Positions 40,494 to 50,040 of a stretch of 58,616 nucleotides of DNA are shown here, piece after piece. The DNA comes from Akkermansia sp. GTDB lineage: Bacteria > Verrucomicrobiota > Verrucomicrobiia > Verrucomicrobiales > Akkermansiaceae. The notes beneath the pieces were generated by a model, which was given only the letters and a program-made list of their open reading frames with translations, did not search any database and had not been told where the DNA came from. The translations under genes were made by a program, and so were the position numbers. Positions within the stretch are counted from its first letter, which is position 1; each line of letters starts with the position of its first letter. The stretch covers positions 1 to 58,616 of the forward strand of contig JAFSFD010000046.1 in the NCBI GenBank assembly GCA_017435365.1. Direction: 5' to 3'.

Positions 40494-41027
40494 TCAGCCG
40501 GGCAGGGAGTCCAGCAGCTCGGCGCGGCCGGCGGGCAGGTGCTGGAAATGGCGCAGCAGGGAGTGGTGCGGCAGCTGGTCGGGGGTGTAAAGCCCGTGCA
40601 GCTCGGCCAGGCGCTTTTCAAAATGCTGCAGGATGGCACGGCGGGGTTCGCTGGTGGCCACATAGTCCAGGGCGCCGGAGATGAGCTTGTGCCAGGCGGA
40701 GTCCTGCGCGCCGGGCTCCACGGTGCTGAGCAGCAGGCGCACCATGTAGCTGGCCAGGCGCAGGCGGCTGAGCTTGCTGCGCAGCCCCAGGCGGGGCGAA
40801 AGGAGGCTGACCGAGCTGAGGGTGTGCAAGTCACCTTGTGTGGCGGGACGGTAGAGAAGCTCGCATTCGTGGAATAAATCCACCTGGCCGCTCAGTTCGC
40901 TGCCGGGTTTGCGGGCCAGCCTGGCAGCGGTGCGCACAATGCCATGCTGCCGGGTGCACCAGGTGATAATGAGACCGTGCTCACCCAGGGCCTGCTGGCG
41001 GAGGATGGTGCCGGTGTCCTTTTCCAT
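40494..41027 (-). CDS. recO: DNA repair protein RecO, short form
   Basis: Helps RecF/RecR load RecA at gaps. 177 aa against about 240 in E. coli. The N-terminal OB-fold is evident (GTILRQQALGEHGLIITWCTRQHGIV and the LARKPGSELSG loop), followed by the helical half (LSRLRLASYMVRLLLSTVEPG). No zinc-finger cysteines are present. Last of a seven-gene operon; its start overlaps the TPR stop by one base (TAATG). Confidence 0.8.
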   Translation of the reverse strand: MEKDTGTILRQQALGEHGLIITWCTRQHGIVRTAARLARKPGSELSGQVDLFHECELLYRPATQGDLHTLSSVSLLSPRLGLRSKLSRLRLASYMVRLLLSTVEPGAQDSAWHKLISGALDYVATSEPRRAILQHFEKRLAELHGLYTPDQLPHHSLLRHFQHLPAGRAELLDSLPG

Positions 41028-41770
41028 TATTTGTCTGCAGCGGGTTGCTGCTGCATGTTGGTTACACCGGAAAGCTCCAGGGCTCGCTGGTAAGGCACGG
41101 TGATGTTCCCTTTGGCGAAGATGCTGTTGGCCACGCGCAGGAGCCTGGCAGCCTCTACCCGGTCTCCGCGCGTCAGCGCGAACACGGCCTGGCTGTAATA
41201 GTACAAGGGGGTGTCTGAAATAGGGGAGAAATCTTTCACCAGCTCGCGGGCCTCTGCTTCCTGCCCCAGCATGACGTGGCAGAGAAACTGGCGGAAATCC
41301 AGCACGTAGAGCAGCTCCTGAGGCGTCTCATAAGGCAGCATGCGGCGAAGCTCCCGGAGCGTGGAGATGCTTTCTTCGTACTGGCCGCGCGCCATGCGGA
41401 TGTTGGCCAGGTTCATGGCGGTGACCGGGTCATTCGGCAGCACTTTGCGCACCTTCTCCAGTTCTTCTGCCGCTTCCTCCAGGTATTTCTGCTCCATGAG
41501 GCAGCAGGCCCGCAGGTTCCACACGTTGGGGTTGCCGCGGAAAATCATTTCGCAGTCGGCCAGGTACCCGATGCAGGCCACCCACTGTCCCTGCTGGTAG
41601 GCGAGTTTGGCGTTGTTGAACGCGCGGAGGTACTGCTCGCGGTCATTGCGCGGCAGGTTGGAGAAATCTACAAGCCATTGGGGCAATTCTGCCTCTGGTG
41701 AGACTTGCTGCGCCGGGGCAGGGGGCAGCAGTGCGCAAAATGCCAGGATGAGGGAAAGGATTAATCTCAT
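41027..41770 (-). CDS. Secreted TPR protein
   Basis: 247 aa. Signal peptide (LILSLILAFCALLPPAPAQ), then four to five tetratricopeptide repeats (for example AKLAYQQGQWVACIGYLADC, NLRACCLMEQKYLEEAAEEL, NLANIRMARGQYEESISTLR). Probably a periplasmic scaffold. Start overlaps the dxs stop by 4 bases; its stop overlaps recO. Partner unknown. Confidence 0.8.
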   Translation of the reverse strand: MRLILSLILAFCALLPPAPAQQVSPEAELPQWLVDFSNLPRNDREQYLRAFNNAKLAYQQGQWVACIGYLADCEMIFRGNPNVWNLRACCLMEQKYLEEAAEELEKVRKVLPNDPVTAMNLANIRMARGQYEESISTLRELRRMLPYETPQELLYVLDFRQFLCHVMLGQEAEARELVKDFSPISDTPLYYYSQAVFALTRGDRVEAARLLRVANSIFAKGNITVPYQRALELSGVTNMQQQPAADK

Positions 41771-43653
41771 TTTATTGCGACTGAATGCTTGAGGATAGTG
41801 GCAGCAATGGCCTCGGGGGTGAGCCCGTGTTTGCTGCGCAGCTGGTCTTCGCGGCCGTGCTCGATGAACTGGTTGGGCCAGCCGATGCGCAGCACCGGAG
41901 TGGAGCAGTTCTGCTCGTTGAGCATTTCCATGACGGCAGAGCCGAAACCGCCCGCCACTACGTGGTCTTCCAGGGTGACGATGAGGCGCGTCTTTTCGGC
42001 CTGCTGCAGGATGCAGTCGGTATCCAGCGGGCAGATGAAGCGGGCATTCACGTGTGCGCAGGAGAGCCCCTGTGCCTCCAGAATATGGCGCACCCTGGCA
42101 GCATAGCTGTTCATGTTGCCCAGGGCCAGAAGGGTGATATCAGTGCCTTCGGAGAGTATCTCAGCCTTGCCGATGGGGAGCGGGGTTAACTCTGCCGGCA
42201 TGGGGACGCCCTCTCCGGTGCCGCGCGGGTAGCGGATGAGGCTGGGGCGATCCGTTATCCCGTTCATGGTGCAGAGCATGTGGCCCAGCTCGGCTTCGTC
42301 CTTGGGCTGCATCATGACCAGGTTAGGGATGGCCCGCATCATGGCGATATCGAACAGCCCGTGGTGGGTGGGGCCGTCATCCGGCGAGAGCCCGGCGCGA
42401 TCCATGCAGAATTTCACCGGCAGGTTCTGCAGGGCTGCATCGTGCTGAATCATGTCCACGCAGCGTTGCATGAAAGTGGAGTAGACGGCCAGGTAGGGCT
42501 TGAGCCCCTGGGTGGCCATGCCGCAGGCAAAAAGGGCTGCGTGCTCCTCGGCTATGCCTACGTCGTAGTACCGCTTCGGGAAGCGGGCGCGGAAGATATC
42601 CAGGCGGGTGCCGGTGGGCATGGCTGCTGTAATGGCGGTGATATCCGGGTCTTCTGCCGCCAGGGTGCTCAGGTGCGTGCCAAAAGCCTCCGAATAGGTG
42701 ATGATGGGGCCTTTGCTTGTGCTGCCGTCCTCAATGTTGTACTGCCCGATGCCATGGAACTTCGTCGGGTTGCTGGCAGCAGGAGCATAGCCCCGGCCTT
42801 TTTCGGTGATGACGTGGATGATGACCGGGCCCTGGTGGCGTGAGGCGATACGCAGGATTTTTTCCAGGCGCAATGTATCGTGCCCGTCAACCGGGCCGTA
42901 GTAACTCAGCCCCAGTTCCTGGAAGAAACTCAGCGGGGTGATGATGCTGTGAGCCGCATGCACGAGTTTGGAAACCTGCTTGCGGGCGGCTTCTCCGGCC
43001 AGTTTTTCGATGATGGATTTGGTGCGTTCCCTCAGCCAGGCGTAGGTATCCGTCTCCTGGAGGGAGGAGAAGTAGTGGGAAAGTGCGCCCACGTTCCGGT
43101 CGATACTCCATTCATTATCATTGAGAATGAGGATGAATTTCCGCGTGGTGGGGGCGATGCTGTTGAGCCCTTCCAGCGTGGTGCCGCAGGTGAAGGCTCC
43201 ATCCCCGACGATGGAAATGACGTGGTAGTCATCCCCGGCCAGGTCGCGGGCGGCTGCCATGCCCAGCCCTGCAGAAAGCGCGGTGCCGGCATGCCCGGCG
43301 CCGTAGGCATCGTGCGCGGATTCACTGCGTTTGCAGAACCCGGAGAGCCCCCCGAACTGGCGTATCGTGTGGAATCTTTCAGCGCGGCCGGTGAGCAGCT
43401 TGTGCACATAGCACTGGTGCGAAACGTCAAAGAGAATCTTATCCTTCGGCGTGTTGAATACGCGGTGCAGGGCAATGCTCAGCTCCACCAGCCCCAGGTT
43501 CGGGGCCAGGTGGCCACCGGTTTCGGAGAGCGTCCGGATGAGGGTGGTCCGAATCTCCTCCGCCAGTTTGCCGAGCTTATCGGCTGGCAGGTTTTTCACA
43601 TCCTGCGGGGTGCTCAGGGTGCTGAGCAAGTCAGATGAGGGAGAATTCGGCAT
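41767..43653 (-). CDS. dxs: 1-deoxy-D-xylulose-5-phosphate synthase
   Basis: First MEP-pathway enzyme: pyruvate plus glyceraldehyde 3-phosphate gives DXP, using thiamine diphosphate; 628 aa, normal length. Catalytic His in VSHQCYVHKL, SAGLGMAAARDL, VGDGAFTCGTTLEGLN and NDNEWSIDRNVGA for TPP and metal binding, GPVDGHD, FCMDRAGLSPDDGPTHHG, and VTLEDHVVAGGFGS at the end. Overlaps the xseB end by 23 bases, as is common for this gene pair. Confidence 0.97.
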   Translation of the reverse strand: MPNSPSSDLLSTLSTPQDVKNLPADKLGKLAEEIRTTLIRTLSETGGHLAPNLGLVELSIALHRVFNTPKDKILFDVSHQCYVHKLLTGRAERFHTIRQFGGLSGFCKRSESAHDAYGAGHAGTALSAGLGMAAARDLAGDDYHVISIVGDGAFTCGTTLEGLNSIAPTTRKFILILNDNEWSIDRNVGALSHYFSSLQETDTYAWLRERTKSIIEKLAGEAARKQVSKLVHAAHSIITPLSFFQELGLSYYGPVDGHDTLRLEKILRIASRHQGPVIIHVITEKGRGYAPAASNPTKFHGIGQYNIEDGSTSKGPIITYSEAFGTHLSTLAAEDPDITAITAAMPTGTRLDIFRARFPKRYYDVGIAEEHAALFACGMATQGLKPYLAVYSTFMQRCVDMIQHDAALQNLPVKFCMDRAGLSPDDGPTHHGLFDIAMMRAIPNLVMMQPKDEAELGHMLCTMNGITDRPSLIRYPRGTGEGVPMPAELTPLPIGKAEILSEGTDITLLALGNMNSYAARVRHILEAQGLSCAHVNARFICPLDTDCILQQAEKTRLIVTLEDHVVAGGFGSAVMEMLNEQNCSTPVLRIGWPNQFIEHGREDQLRSKHGLTPEAIAATILKHSVAIK

Positions 43654-43891
43654 CTTCGTTTTGCTGGTTTGCCTGGGGTGGCTGGGTATCGGCCTGCTCC
43701 AGTTTCTGAATCTTTAGTTCGGCTTCAGCCAGCAGCTGCTCACTGCTGCGGATGAGTGTGAGCCCCTCTGCAGCCAGGGCTATCATCTCTTCCAGACCGG
43801 TTTCCGGGTTGTTCACACGGGCAACAATCTCCTCAAGCCGCGCGGTGGCTTGCTCGAAGTTCAGTGCTTTGGCTTTGGTGCGGGGGGGCAT
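43631..43891 (-). CDS. xseB: Exodeoxyribonuclease VII small subunit
   Basis: 86 aa, typical length. The signature NFEQATARLEEIVARVNNPETGLEEMIALAAEG with the following LI-R-S helix matches the family. The large subunit XseA is not in the window. The C-terminal tail is Gln-rich. Its stop lies within dxs. Confidence 0.93.
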   Translation of the reverse strand: MPPRTKAKALNFEQATARLEEIVARVNNPETGLEEMIALAAEGLTLIRSSEQLLAEAELKIQKLEQADTQPPQANQQNEDAEFSLI

Positions 43892-43900
43892 GGCTGGTGG

Positions 43901-45766
43901 TTATTTGTTCTTGTCGCTCACATCCTCCCGGCTGTAGTACACCATCTCGGCCCCCAGCAGGAAGTTGCGGTGGCGGTAGATGCCCTGCGAGGAAACCAGG
44001 CTGGCCAGCGGGCGTGCCGTAGACTTGGGATTGGCGTTGGTGGTAAAGAGCTCTGCAAAGGCCATGTTGTGGCGCGGTGCCAGCAGCAGCAGCTTGCCTT
44101 CCAGCGCCAGGGGGGCAAAATCCCCCGCCTCGCGGATAACGCCGCTCACGCCGCCTGCCTGCATGGAATGCGAGGAGGGGGTGATGAGGAATCCCTGCAC
44201 ATTCTGTCCGGCTCGGTGGAAAATGGGCTCCAGATTGCGCGTCAGGTCTTCGAGGCTGCGGGGCATCCACAGGGCCTTGCGGTCGGCGTACCAGGCCACG
44301 CCCCAGGGCTGGTCCGTCACGACCAGGTCCTTTTCATTGGTCATGTTGTGCAGCTTTCCATTCATGGCTGCCGGGTAATAGGGCGGGAAATGCGGAATGC
44401 CGCGGGCACTGCTCCAGATGCCGATGTAGAGCTGTTTGGGCAGCTGGAAGAGGAAGAGCCCGGAGGATATCACCAGCATGGTGGCAATGGCGAGCCCGCG
44501 GACGCCGTTGTAGGCCTGTCCCAGCTGCATGCGGGCCAGGAAGATAAAGACCAGGGCTGTGCCGAAAGCCGCGAAGAACGGCGTGAAGAGAATGGCCTGC
44601 TGACTGGCGCTGATGGTCTGGGTCTCTCCGAATAGAGCCATGCCGGTGCAGGAGGCAAGCCACATGGCAAACACCGCCCATTTGCACGCCTGCACGGCGG
44701 GGTTGCGGAACTTGTTCAGCAGGGCCAGAAGGAAGAACGGCGTGGTGACGATGGCGCCCATGTTGATGTACATGCTGTTAAACTGGGCAAAGGTGTATCC
44801 CAGCAGGCGCAGGAAGAAGTTGGAACTGTTGAAGCTCATGGCCTCTGTGGTGGCGGAGCGCATGAGCATTTCCGCGCCATCACTGCCGAACCCATTGAAG
44901 ATGGCATACATCAGTTTCTTCTCCATGCCGCCGGTAGGGGCAAGCTGCAGCACCGTGGGCAGGATGACGAGAATGGCCAGCACGGCCGCGCCGATAGCGG
45001 CGTGCATGCCGCGGGGCGTGAAGTAGATGCCGGTGAAAACCAGCATGCCGATGGCGCACCACATGCTCATGCGGCAGGTGAGGCAGAGCAGGGCCAGCAG
45101 CACGTACATGGCCACGCTCCAGAGTATCACTCGGGTTGACTGGTTTTCCGTATTGGCCTGCACGGCTGATACGAGACAGTGCACGGCTCCCAGCACGAAG
45201 CACAGCATGAGCATCTGCGGCAGCCCGCTCAGGGCATATTGCAGCACCAGTTCGCTCAGCCCCATGAGTGCCACTGTTGTGGCGGCCACCACCTCGTCAA
45301 AAAGGCGGGCAAACAGGGTGTAGGCTAGCAGCAGCGCTATGAGGAAGAAGAATGTGCTGGTCGCGGCGATGACGCGGTCGCCGGCGTACACGTTGGACGC
45401 GCCCTCATCCATGCGCTTGGCCTGAAAATCATCAAATCCGCTGGCCTTGATGGCCCCTGCCAGCACGTACGGGTAAAGCGGGGCGTGGTTTGTATCCTCG
45501 AAGTGGTCGAAATCCAGAGGCTTGCCTTTGTTTTCCTTATTCTGGTCCCACACATCAATCGGCCGGAGGAATTTGGAAGTGAATCCTTCCCCGCGCGCAA
45601 TCTGCCGGCCAATCTGGGCCATATCCATGGCCACGGGCTGATCCATGCCACGGTAGGTCAGGCAGAGCTGGAACATGCAGAGACTGACGATGACAAATGC
45701 GAGAATCCAGCGCATCGTCAGTAGTTTGTTGCGCTCGCTTCGCTCTTTGCTGGTTAAGTTGTCCAT
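43901..45766 (-). CDS. GT-C type membrane glycosyltransferase-like protein
   Basis: 621 aa with about eleven or twelve membrane segments in the first 450 residues and a soluble C-terminal domain. After the first membrane segment is a large loop with MDMAQIGRQIARGEGFTSKF and TNHAPLYPYVLA, the layout of ArnT/PMT-type transferases that use polyprenyl-phosphate sugars. An aspartate for catalysis is plausible in the MDMAQIG loop. Substrate unknown. Nine bases before xseB and 14 after the NtrC-type gene. Confidence 0.75.
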   Translation of the reverse strand: MDNLTSKERSERNKLLTMRWILAFVIVSLCMFQLCLTYRGMDQPVAMDMAQIGRQIARGEGFTSKFLRPIDVWDQNKENKGKPLDFDHFEDTNHAPLYPYVLAGAIKASGFDDFQAKRMDEGASNVYAGDRVIAATSTFFFLIALLLAYTLFARLFDEVVAATTVALMGLSELVLQYALSGLPQMLMLCFVLGAVHCLVSAVQANTENQSTRVILWSVAMYVLLALLCLTCRMSMWCAIGMLVFTGIYFTPRGMHAAIGAAVLAILVILPTVLQLAPTGGMEKKLMYAIFNGFGSDGAEMLMRSATTEAMSFNSSNFFLRLLGYTFAQFNSMYINMGAIVTTPFFLLALLNKFRNPAVQACKWAVFAMWLASCTGMALFGETQTISASQQAILFTPFFAAFGTALVFIFLARMQLGQAYNGVRGLAIATMLVISSGLFLFQLPKQLYIGIWSSARGIPHFPPYYPAAMNGKLHNMTNEKDLVVTDQPWGVAWYADRKALWMPRSLEDLTRNLEPIFHRAGQNVQGFLITPSSHSMQAGGVSGVIREAGDFAPLALEGKLLLLAPRHNMAFAELFTTNANPKSTARPLASLVSSQGIYRHRNFLLGAEMVYYSREDVSDKNK

Positions 45767-45780
45767 TTGTCGAGAAACGG

Positions 45781-47175
<1,395 letters not shown>

Positions 47176-47179
47176 GGCG

Positions 47180-48223
47180 TCAGATAATCCAGAGCCCCTC
47201 GGTTTCATCGAAACCGAACATGATGTTGAAGGCATGCACACCCTGGCCACCGGCGCCCTTGATGACGTTGTCCTCTGCGCTCATGAGCACCACGCGGTTT
47301 GTGCGGGAGTCGATAGCCCAGCCGATGTCCACGAAATTCGTGCGGGTCACATTCTTAGTATCCGTCGGCTTGTTCGGGCCTTGCAGGCGCACAAAGGGAG
47401 CCTTGGCATAGGCGGCTTCGTAGCAGGCGTTGATTTCCTCGATGGTGGTGCCGGGTTTCAGCTTGGCCACCGTGGTGGTCAGGATGCCCGTGTTCACCGG
47501 CATGAGGTGCGGGGTGAAGGTGATGGTTACCTTCTGACCGGCAGCGGCGGAAAGCTCCTGCTCAATCTCGGAAAGGTGGCGGTGGCGCGGCACCCCGTAG
47601 GCGCGCATGCTCTCATTGCACTCGCAGAAGAGCAGGGAGATATCGGCCTTGCGCCCGGCGCCGGAAACACCGCTGCCGCTGTTCACCACGATATCCTCCG
47701 GCAGCACCAGCCCCGCCTTCAGCAGCGGCACCAGCGGCAGGATGATGCTTGTCGGGTAGCAGCCCGGCGAACCCACGATGCGGGCCTTCTCAATCTCCTC
47801 CCGGTGCCACTCCGGCATGCCGTACGGCGCCTCCTGCATCAGCTCCACATCTGCATGCGGCTTGCCGTAGAAATCTTCGTACACCTCCGGATCATTCAGA
47901 CGGAAATCGGCGGATAAATCCACCACGCGGATGCCTGCCTCCACCAGCCCGCGGCCATAGCTCACGGACACACCGTGCGGAAGCGCCAGAAAGGCCGCCT
48001 CTGCACCCGTGGCGGCAATGGCCGCTACATCCGAATCCGTAAAGCACAGATCAGCACCCGGTACATGCCGGAAACGCGGGAAAAGATCACTCAGTTTCTG
48101 CCCCGCATACTGGCGGGACGTAGCGCACACCAGCTCCACACCCGGGTGGCGCAGCAGAATGCGCAAAAGCTCCTGGCCAGTGTATCCACTGGCTCCGACT
48201 ACGGCGGTTTTCACCTTCTTCAT
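47180..48223 (-). CDS. argC: N-acetyl-gamma-glutamyl-phosphate reductase
   Basis: Third step of arginine synthesis; 347 aa. NADPH-binding VVGASGYTGQELLRIL, LALPHGVS, VVDLSADFRL, active-site cysteine in GSPGCYPT, and the C-terminal INNLVKGAAGQ-type sequence seen here as DNVIKGAGGQGVHAFN. The ATG at 48223 is used; another lies at 48238. First gene of the seven-gene operon and divergent from tRNA-Pro. Confidence 0.95.
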   Translation of the reverse strand: MKKVKTAVVGASGYTGQELLRILLRHPGVELVCATSRQYAGQKLSDLFPRFRHVPGADLCFTDSDVAAIAATGAEAAFLALPHGVSVSYGRGLVEAGIRVVDLSADFRLNDPEVYEDFYGKPHADVELMQEAPYGMPEWHREEIEKARIVGSPGCYPTSIILPLVPLLKAGLVLPEDIVVNSGSGVSGAGRKADISLLFCECNESMRAYGVPRHRHLSEIEQELSAAAGQKVTITFTPHLMPVNTGILTTTVAKLKPGTTIEEINACYEAAYAKAPFVRLQGPNKPTDTKNVTRTNFVDIGWAIDSRTNRVVLMSAEDNVIKGAGGQGVHAFNIMFGFDETEGLWII

Positions 48224-48255
48224 GGCAAAAAAAATCATATCATGAAAAAAAGTGG

Positions 48256-48284
48256 TTGACAATCCTAAAAAGTGCGTGTATACT
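48256..48284 (+). promoter_or_regulatory. Strong promoter of tRNA-Pro
   Basis: Near-consensus TTGACA (48256-48261), 17-base spacer, TATACT (48279-48284). The tRNA begins 44 bases after the -10 box. Confidence 0.85.
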
Positions 48285-48328
48285 CCGCCCGTCGCCACGC
48301 TGCAAGGCGAGCGGCAACCTCAAATCAA

Positions 48329-48402
48329 CGGGCAGTAGCGCAGTCTGGTAGCGCACTTGCATGGGGTGCAAGGGGTCGTGGGTTCGAATCCCGCTTGCCC
48401 GA
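48329..48402 (+). tRNA. tRNA-Pro (anticodon GGG)
   Basis: 74 bases forming a complete cloverleaf. The acceptor CGGGCAG (48329-48335) pairs with TTGCCCG (48395-48401) through one G-T pair, with discriminator A. Anticodon stem CTTGC / GCAAG encloses the loop ATGGGGT, giving anticodon GGG. The T-arm is GTGGG-TTCGAAT-CCCGC. CCA is not encoded. A terminator follows directly. The 3' end is duplicated downstream, see the repeat entries. Confidence 0.96.
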
Positions 48403-48412
48403 TTGAAACAGA
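48386..48412 (+). repeat. Attachment-site-like repeat, copy in the tRNA 3' end
   Basis: 27 bases spanning the end of tRNA-Pro and the first ten bases after it (core TCCCGCTTGCCCGATTG), repeated exactly at 48554-48580. Such duplications of tRNA 3' ends are typical traces of integrase-mediated insertion. Confidence 0.8.
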
Positions 48413-48450
48413 AACGCTCAGCAATGGTGAAAAGCGCTGCTGAGCGTTTT
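48412..48450 (+). terminator. Terminator of tRNA-Pro
   Basis: Stem AAACGCTCAGCA / TGCTGAGCGTTT with a 14-base loop and a run of five Ts, 10 bases after the tRNA. Confidence 0.85.
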
Positions 48451-48467
48451 TGCTTTTGCCTCACAAA

Positions 48468-48490
48468 GCGGGATTTGAACACACGACCCC
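48468..48490 (-). pseudogene. Inverted remnant of a tRNA-Pro T-arm
   Basis: The reverse complement matches tRNA-Pro positions 48372-48394 at 21 of 23 bases, with changes in the T-arm stem and loop (GTGTG, TTCAA). No complete cloverleaf surrounds it. It is probably debris from an earlier insertion at this locus. Confidence 0.55.
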
Positions 48491-48553
48491 GCAGCAAAGG
48501 GGGACCCGTCTTCGCCCGGTTCCCGGGCTACGCCGTGGCAGGGTGGGCGGGTA

Positions 48554-48580
48554 GAATCCCGCTTGCCCGATTGAAACAGA
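48554..48580 (+). repeat. Attachment-site-like repeat, second copy
   Basis: Exact 27-base copy of 48386-48412, lacking the rest of a tRNA. It marks the point after which the sequence becomes AT-rich and accessory. Confidence 0.8.
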
Positions 48581-48869
48581 GCAGAAAACTGTATAATGAG
48601 CAACAGACGCTCAATCATGTCGATAGCATGTATGATTCATTTCTCCTCCAGTCAGGTTCATCTGCTGTTCCGTACCCTTGCGGACACATCACTTCAGCGG
48701 ACAGGACCGGTTTACTCCCCGCTGAGAGGTGACACGACCACCTATCAGCCGAAACTGATAGCGGAAGAACGGGGCGATTCTACCAGATGGAGAATCGTGA
48801 GCAAGTGTTCTACCCTGCTATTCTGACATGCTCAGGTGTACCGCTTCCAGACTATTGTTCATTCTCTCC

Positions 48870-48983
48870 ATGCAGCAAAAGAACTCTCCCTCTGCTCCTG
48901 ATAAGTCATTGGAACCCCCGCCATTCTGCCCACAGCAGCCTGGCGGGTTCTTCTTTCCCGGCATGCCCAGAGTGACGCAATGA
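48870..48983 (+). CDS. Possible Pro-rich 37-aa ORF
   Basis: MQQKNSPSAPDKSLEPPPF starts a short Pro/Phe/Gly-rich peptide. It resembles the N-terminal linker of a membrane protein more than a complete product. The rest of 48581-49008 shows nothing that I can name. Confidence 0.2.
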   Translation: MQQKNSPSAPDKSLEPPPFCPQQPGGFFFPGMPRVTQ

Positions 48984-49008
48984 CGGAATGACAGTAGAAA
49001 AGAATTTC

Positions 49009-49356
49009 TTATTTATGAGGGGTGGTTTGCTCTTTGCGTTCTTGCATTATGCGATGCTTTTTGCGGTTTTCAAAACATGCCGTGATAATCGCGGCTAGAA
49101 TAATTGTAAGAGTTACCACATATCCTCTCTTATTAGTGGTGCTGAGGTCGTTCGTTATAGTTATATATACAGCTAAACAAGTGCAGACGAAAAGCCATGA
49201 TGCAATGAAAATGCCTGCGTATGCGAAACAACCCAGCCGAACTTTCGGTGATGTTTCTGGTCTTGTTGATGTTGCGGGACTATGATTAGGTGCGTCTTTT
49301 GTCTTATGCGGATGAAGTTGAATAAATGAGTTATCTCTGAAACGAGGTGGGCGATT
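49009..49356 (-). pseudogene. Membrane-protein ORF without a visible start codon
   Basis: 115 open codons reading NRPPRFRDNSFIQLHPHKTK, a Pro/Thr-rich linker, two membrane segments (AYAGIFIASWLFVCTCLAVY and YVVTLTIILAAIITACF) and a charged tail with RKKHRIMQERK. No ATG, GTG or TTG opens the frame; an in-frame TAA lies directly upstream, and a ribosome-site-like AAAGGAGG is found about 30 bases before. It looks like a real membrane protein whose start has been lost, or one with an unusual start. It follows the 49417-49893 gene. Confidence 0.5.
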
Positions 49357-49416
49357 TTAATTAATCGATAGGTTCGTCAGCCTCCTTTTGCTTTACAGAA
49401 TGAGGAAAGGCATGCG

Positions 49417-49893
49417 TTAGGGGGTGTTGCGCTCCGATAACGCGCGCTTTCTATAATGGCGAATGAGCAACGGAAACGCAAAACCGAAAATTGTCTGAAA
49501 TAGTGATGCGGACAGGGCACGTATCGCTCCTCTTTTATTACCAGCTGACTCTGGGGATGGCACGCCAAGCACATACGCTCTACCAACTTCTTCATTAACA
49601 TATGCGGGCATAGAGACAAAATAAGCCGTGCCGCATGATATAGCCATCGTGACAGCAGTGTATTTACAACCAATGCTATGGACAATGGCTGCTGTGACAC
49701 CCCCTGCTACCGTGGGTATTATACTCTCACCTGCCATAGCTCCAGCGCTACTGCTAAACGAGGCAGAACTTTTTGCGTCCCACGGGTATATACTGGTAGA
49801 ATCATCCCACATACACGATCCGACACCATGACCGATAATACCAAAGATAAGGTACAGAGCTCCGCAGGCCATCCATGAAATAGTTTTGCTCAT
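49417..49893 (-). CDS. Small membrane protein
   Basis: 158 aa, about four hydrophobic segments, beginning MSKTISWMACGALYLIFGII and containing SSSAGAMAGESIIPTVAGGVTAAIV and the Arg-rich tail HYRKRALSE. Family unknown. The ATG at 49893 is chosen because a promoter lies 9 bases upstream and the longer reading would precede it. AT-richer than the core genes. Confidence 0.65.
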   Translation of the reverse strand: MSKTISWMACGALYLIFGIIGHGVGSCMWDDSTSIYPWDAKSSASFSSSAGAMAGESIIPTVAGGVTAAIVHSIGCKYTAVTMAISCGTAYFVSMPAYVNEEVGRAYVLGVPSPESAGNKRGAIRALSASLFQTIFGFAFPLLIRHYRKRALSERNTP

Positions 49894-49902
49894 GACTCTG
49901 AG

Positions 49903-49932
49903 TTTATACCATTTACCTAGTACGGTTGTCAA
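49903..49932 (-). promoter_or_regulatory. Promoter of the 49417-49893 gene
   Basis: Minus strand TTGACA (49927-49932), 18-base spacer, TATAAA (49903-49908), 9 bases to the ATG. Confidence 0.65.
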
Positions 49933-49988
49933 GCTGGGAAGTCCCCCTCATTTCGCGGAATATGAAACTTCGGGGTGCCGTTTTATGC

Positions 49989-50016
49989 TTGCGTTGTTTT
50001 GCATATATGGTAGTAT
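49989..50016 (+). promoter_or_regulatory. Probable promoter of the ankyrin gene
   Basis: TTGCGT (49989-49994), 16-base spacer, TAGTAT (50011-50016), 24 bases before the ATG. A second TATACT directly adjoins the ATG but has no good -35. Confidence 0.45.
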
Positions 50017-50040
50017 CATACAGAGTTTGCATTATACTGT

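Noticed and set aside
48596..48826. 76-aa open frame after the duplicated tRNA end
   Set aside because: Lies in spacer between scars, no ribosome site and no hydrophobic or domain pattern.
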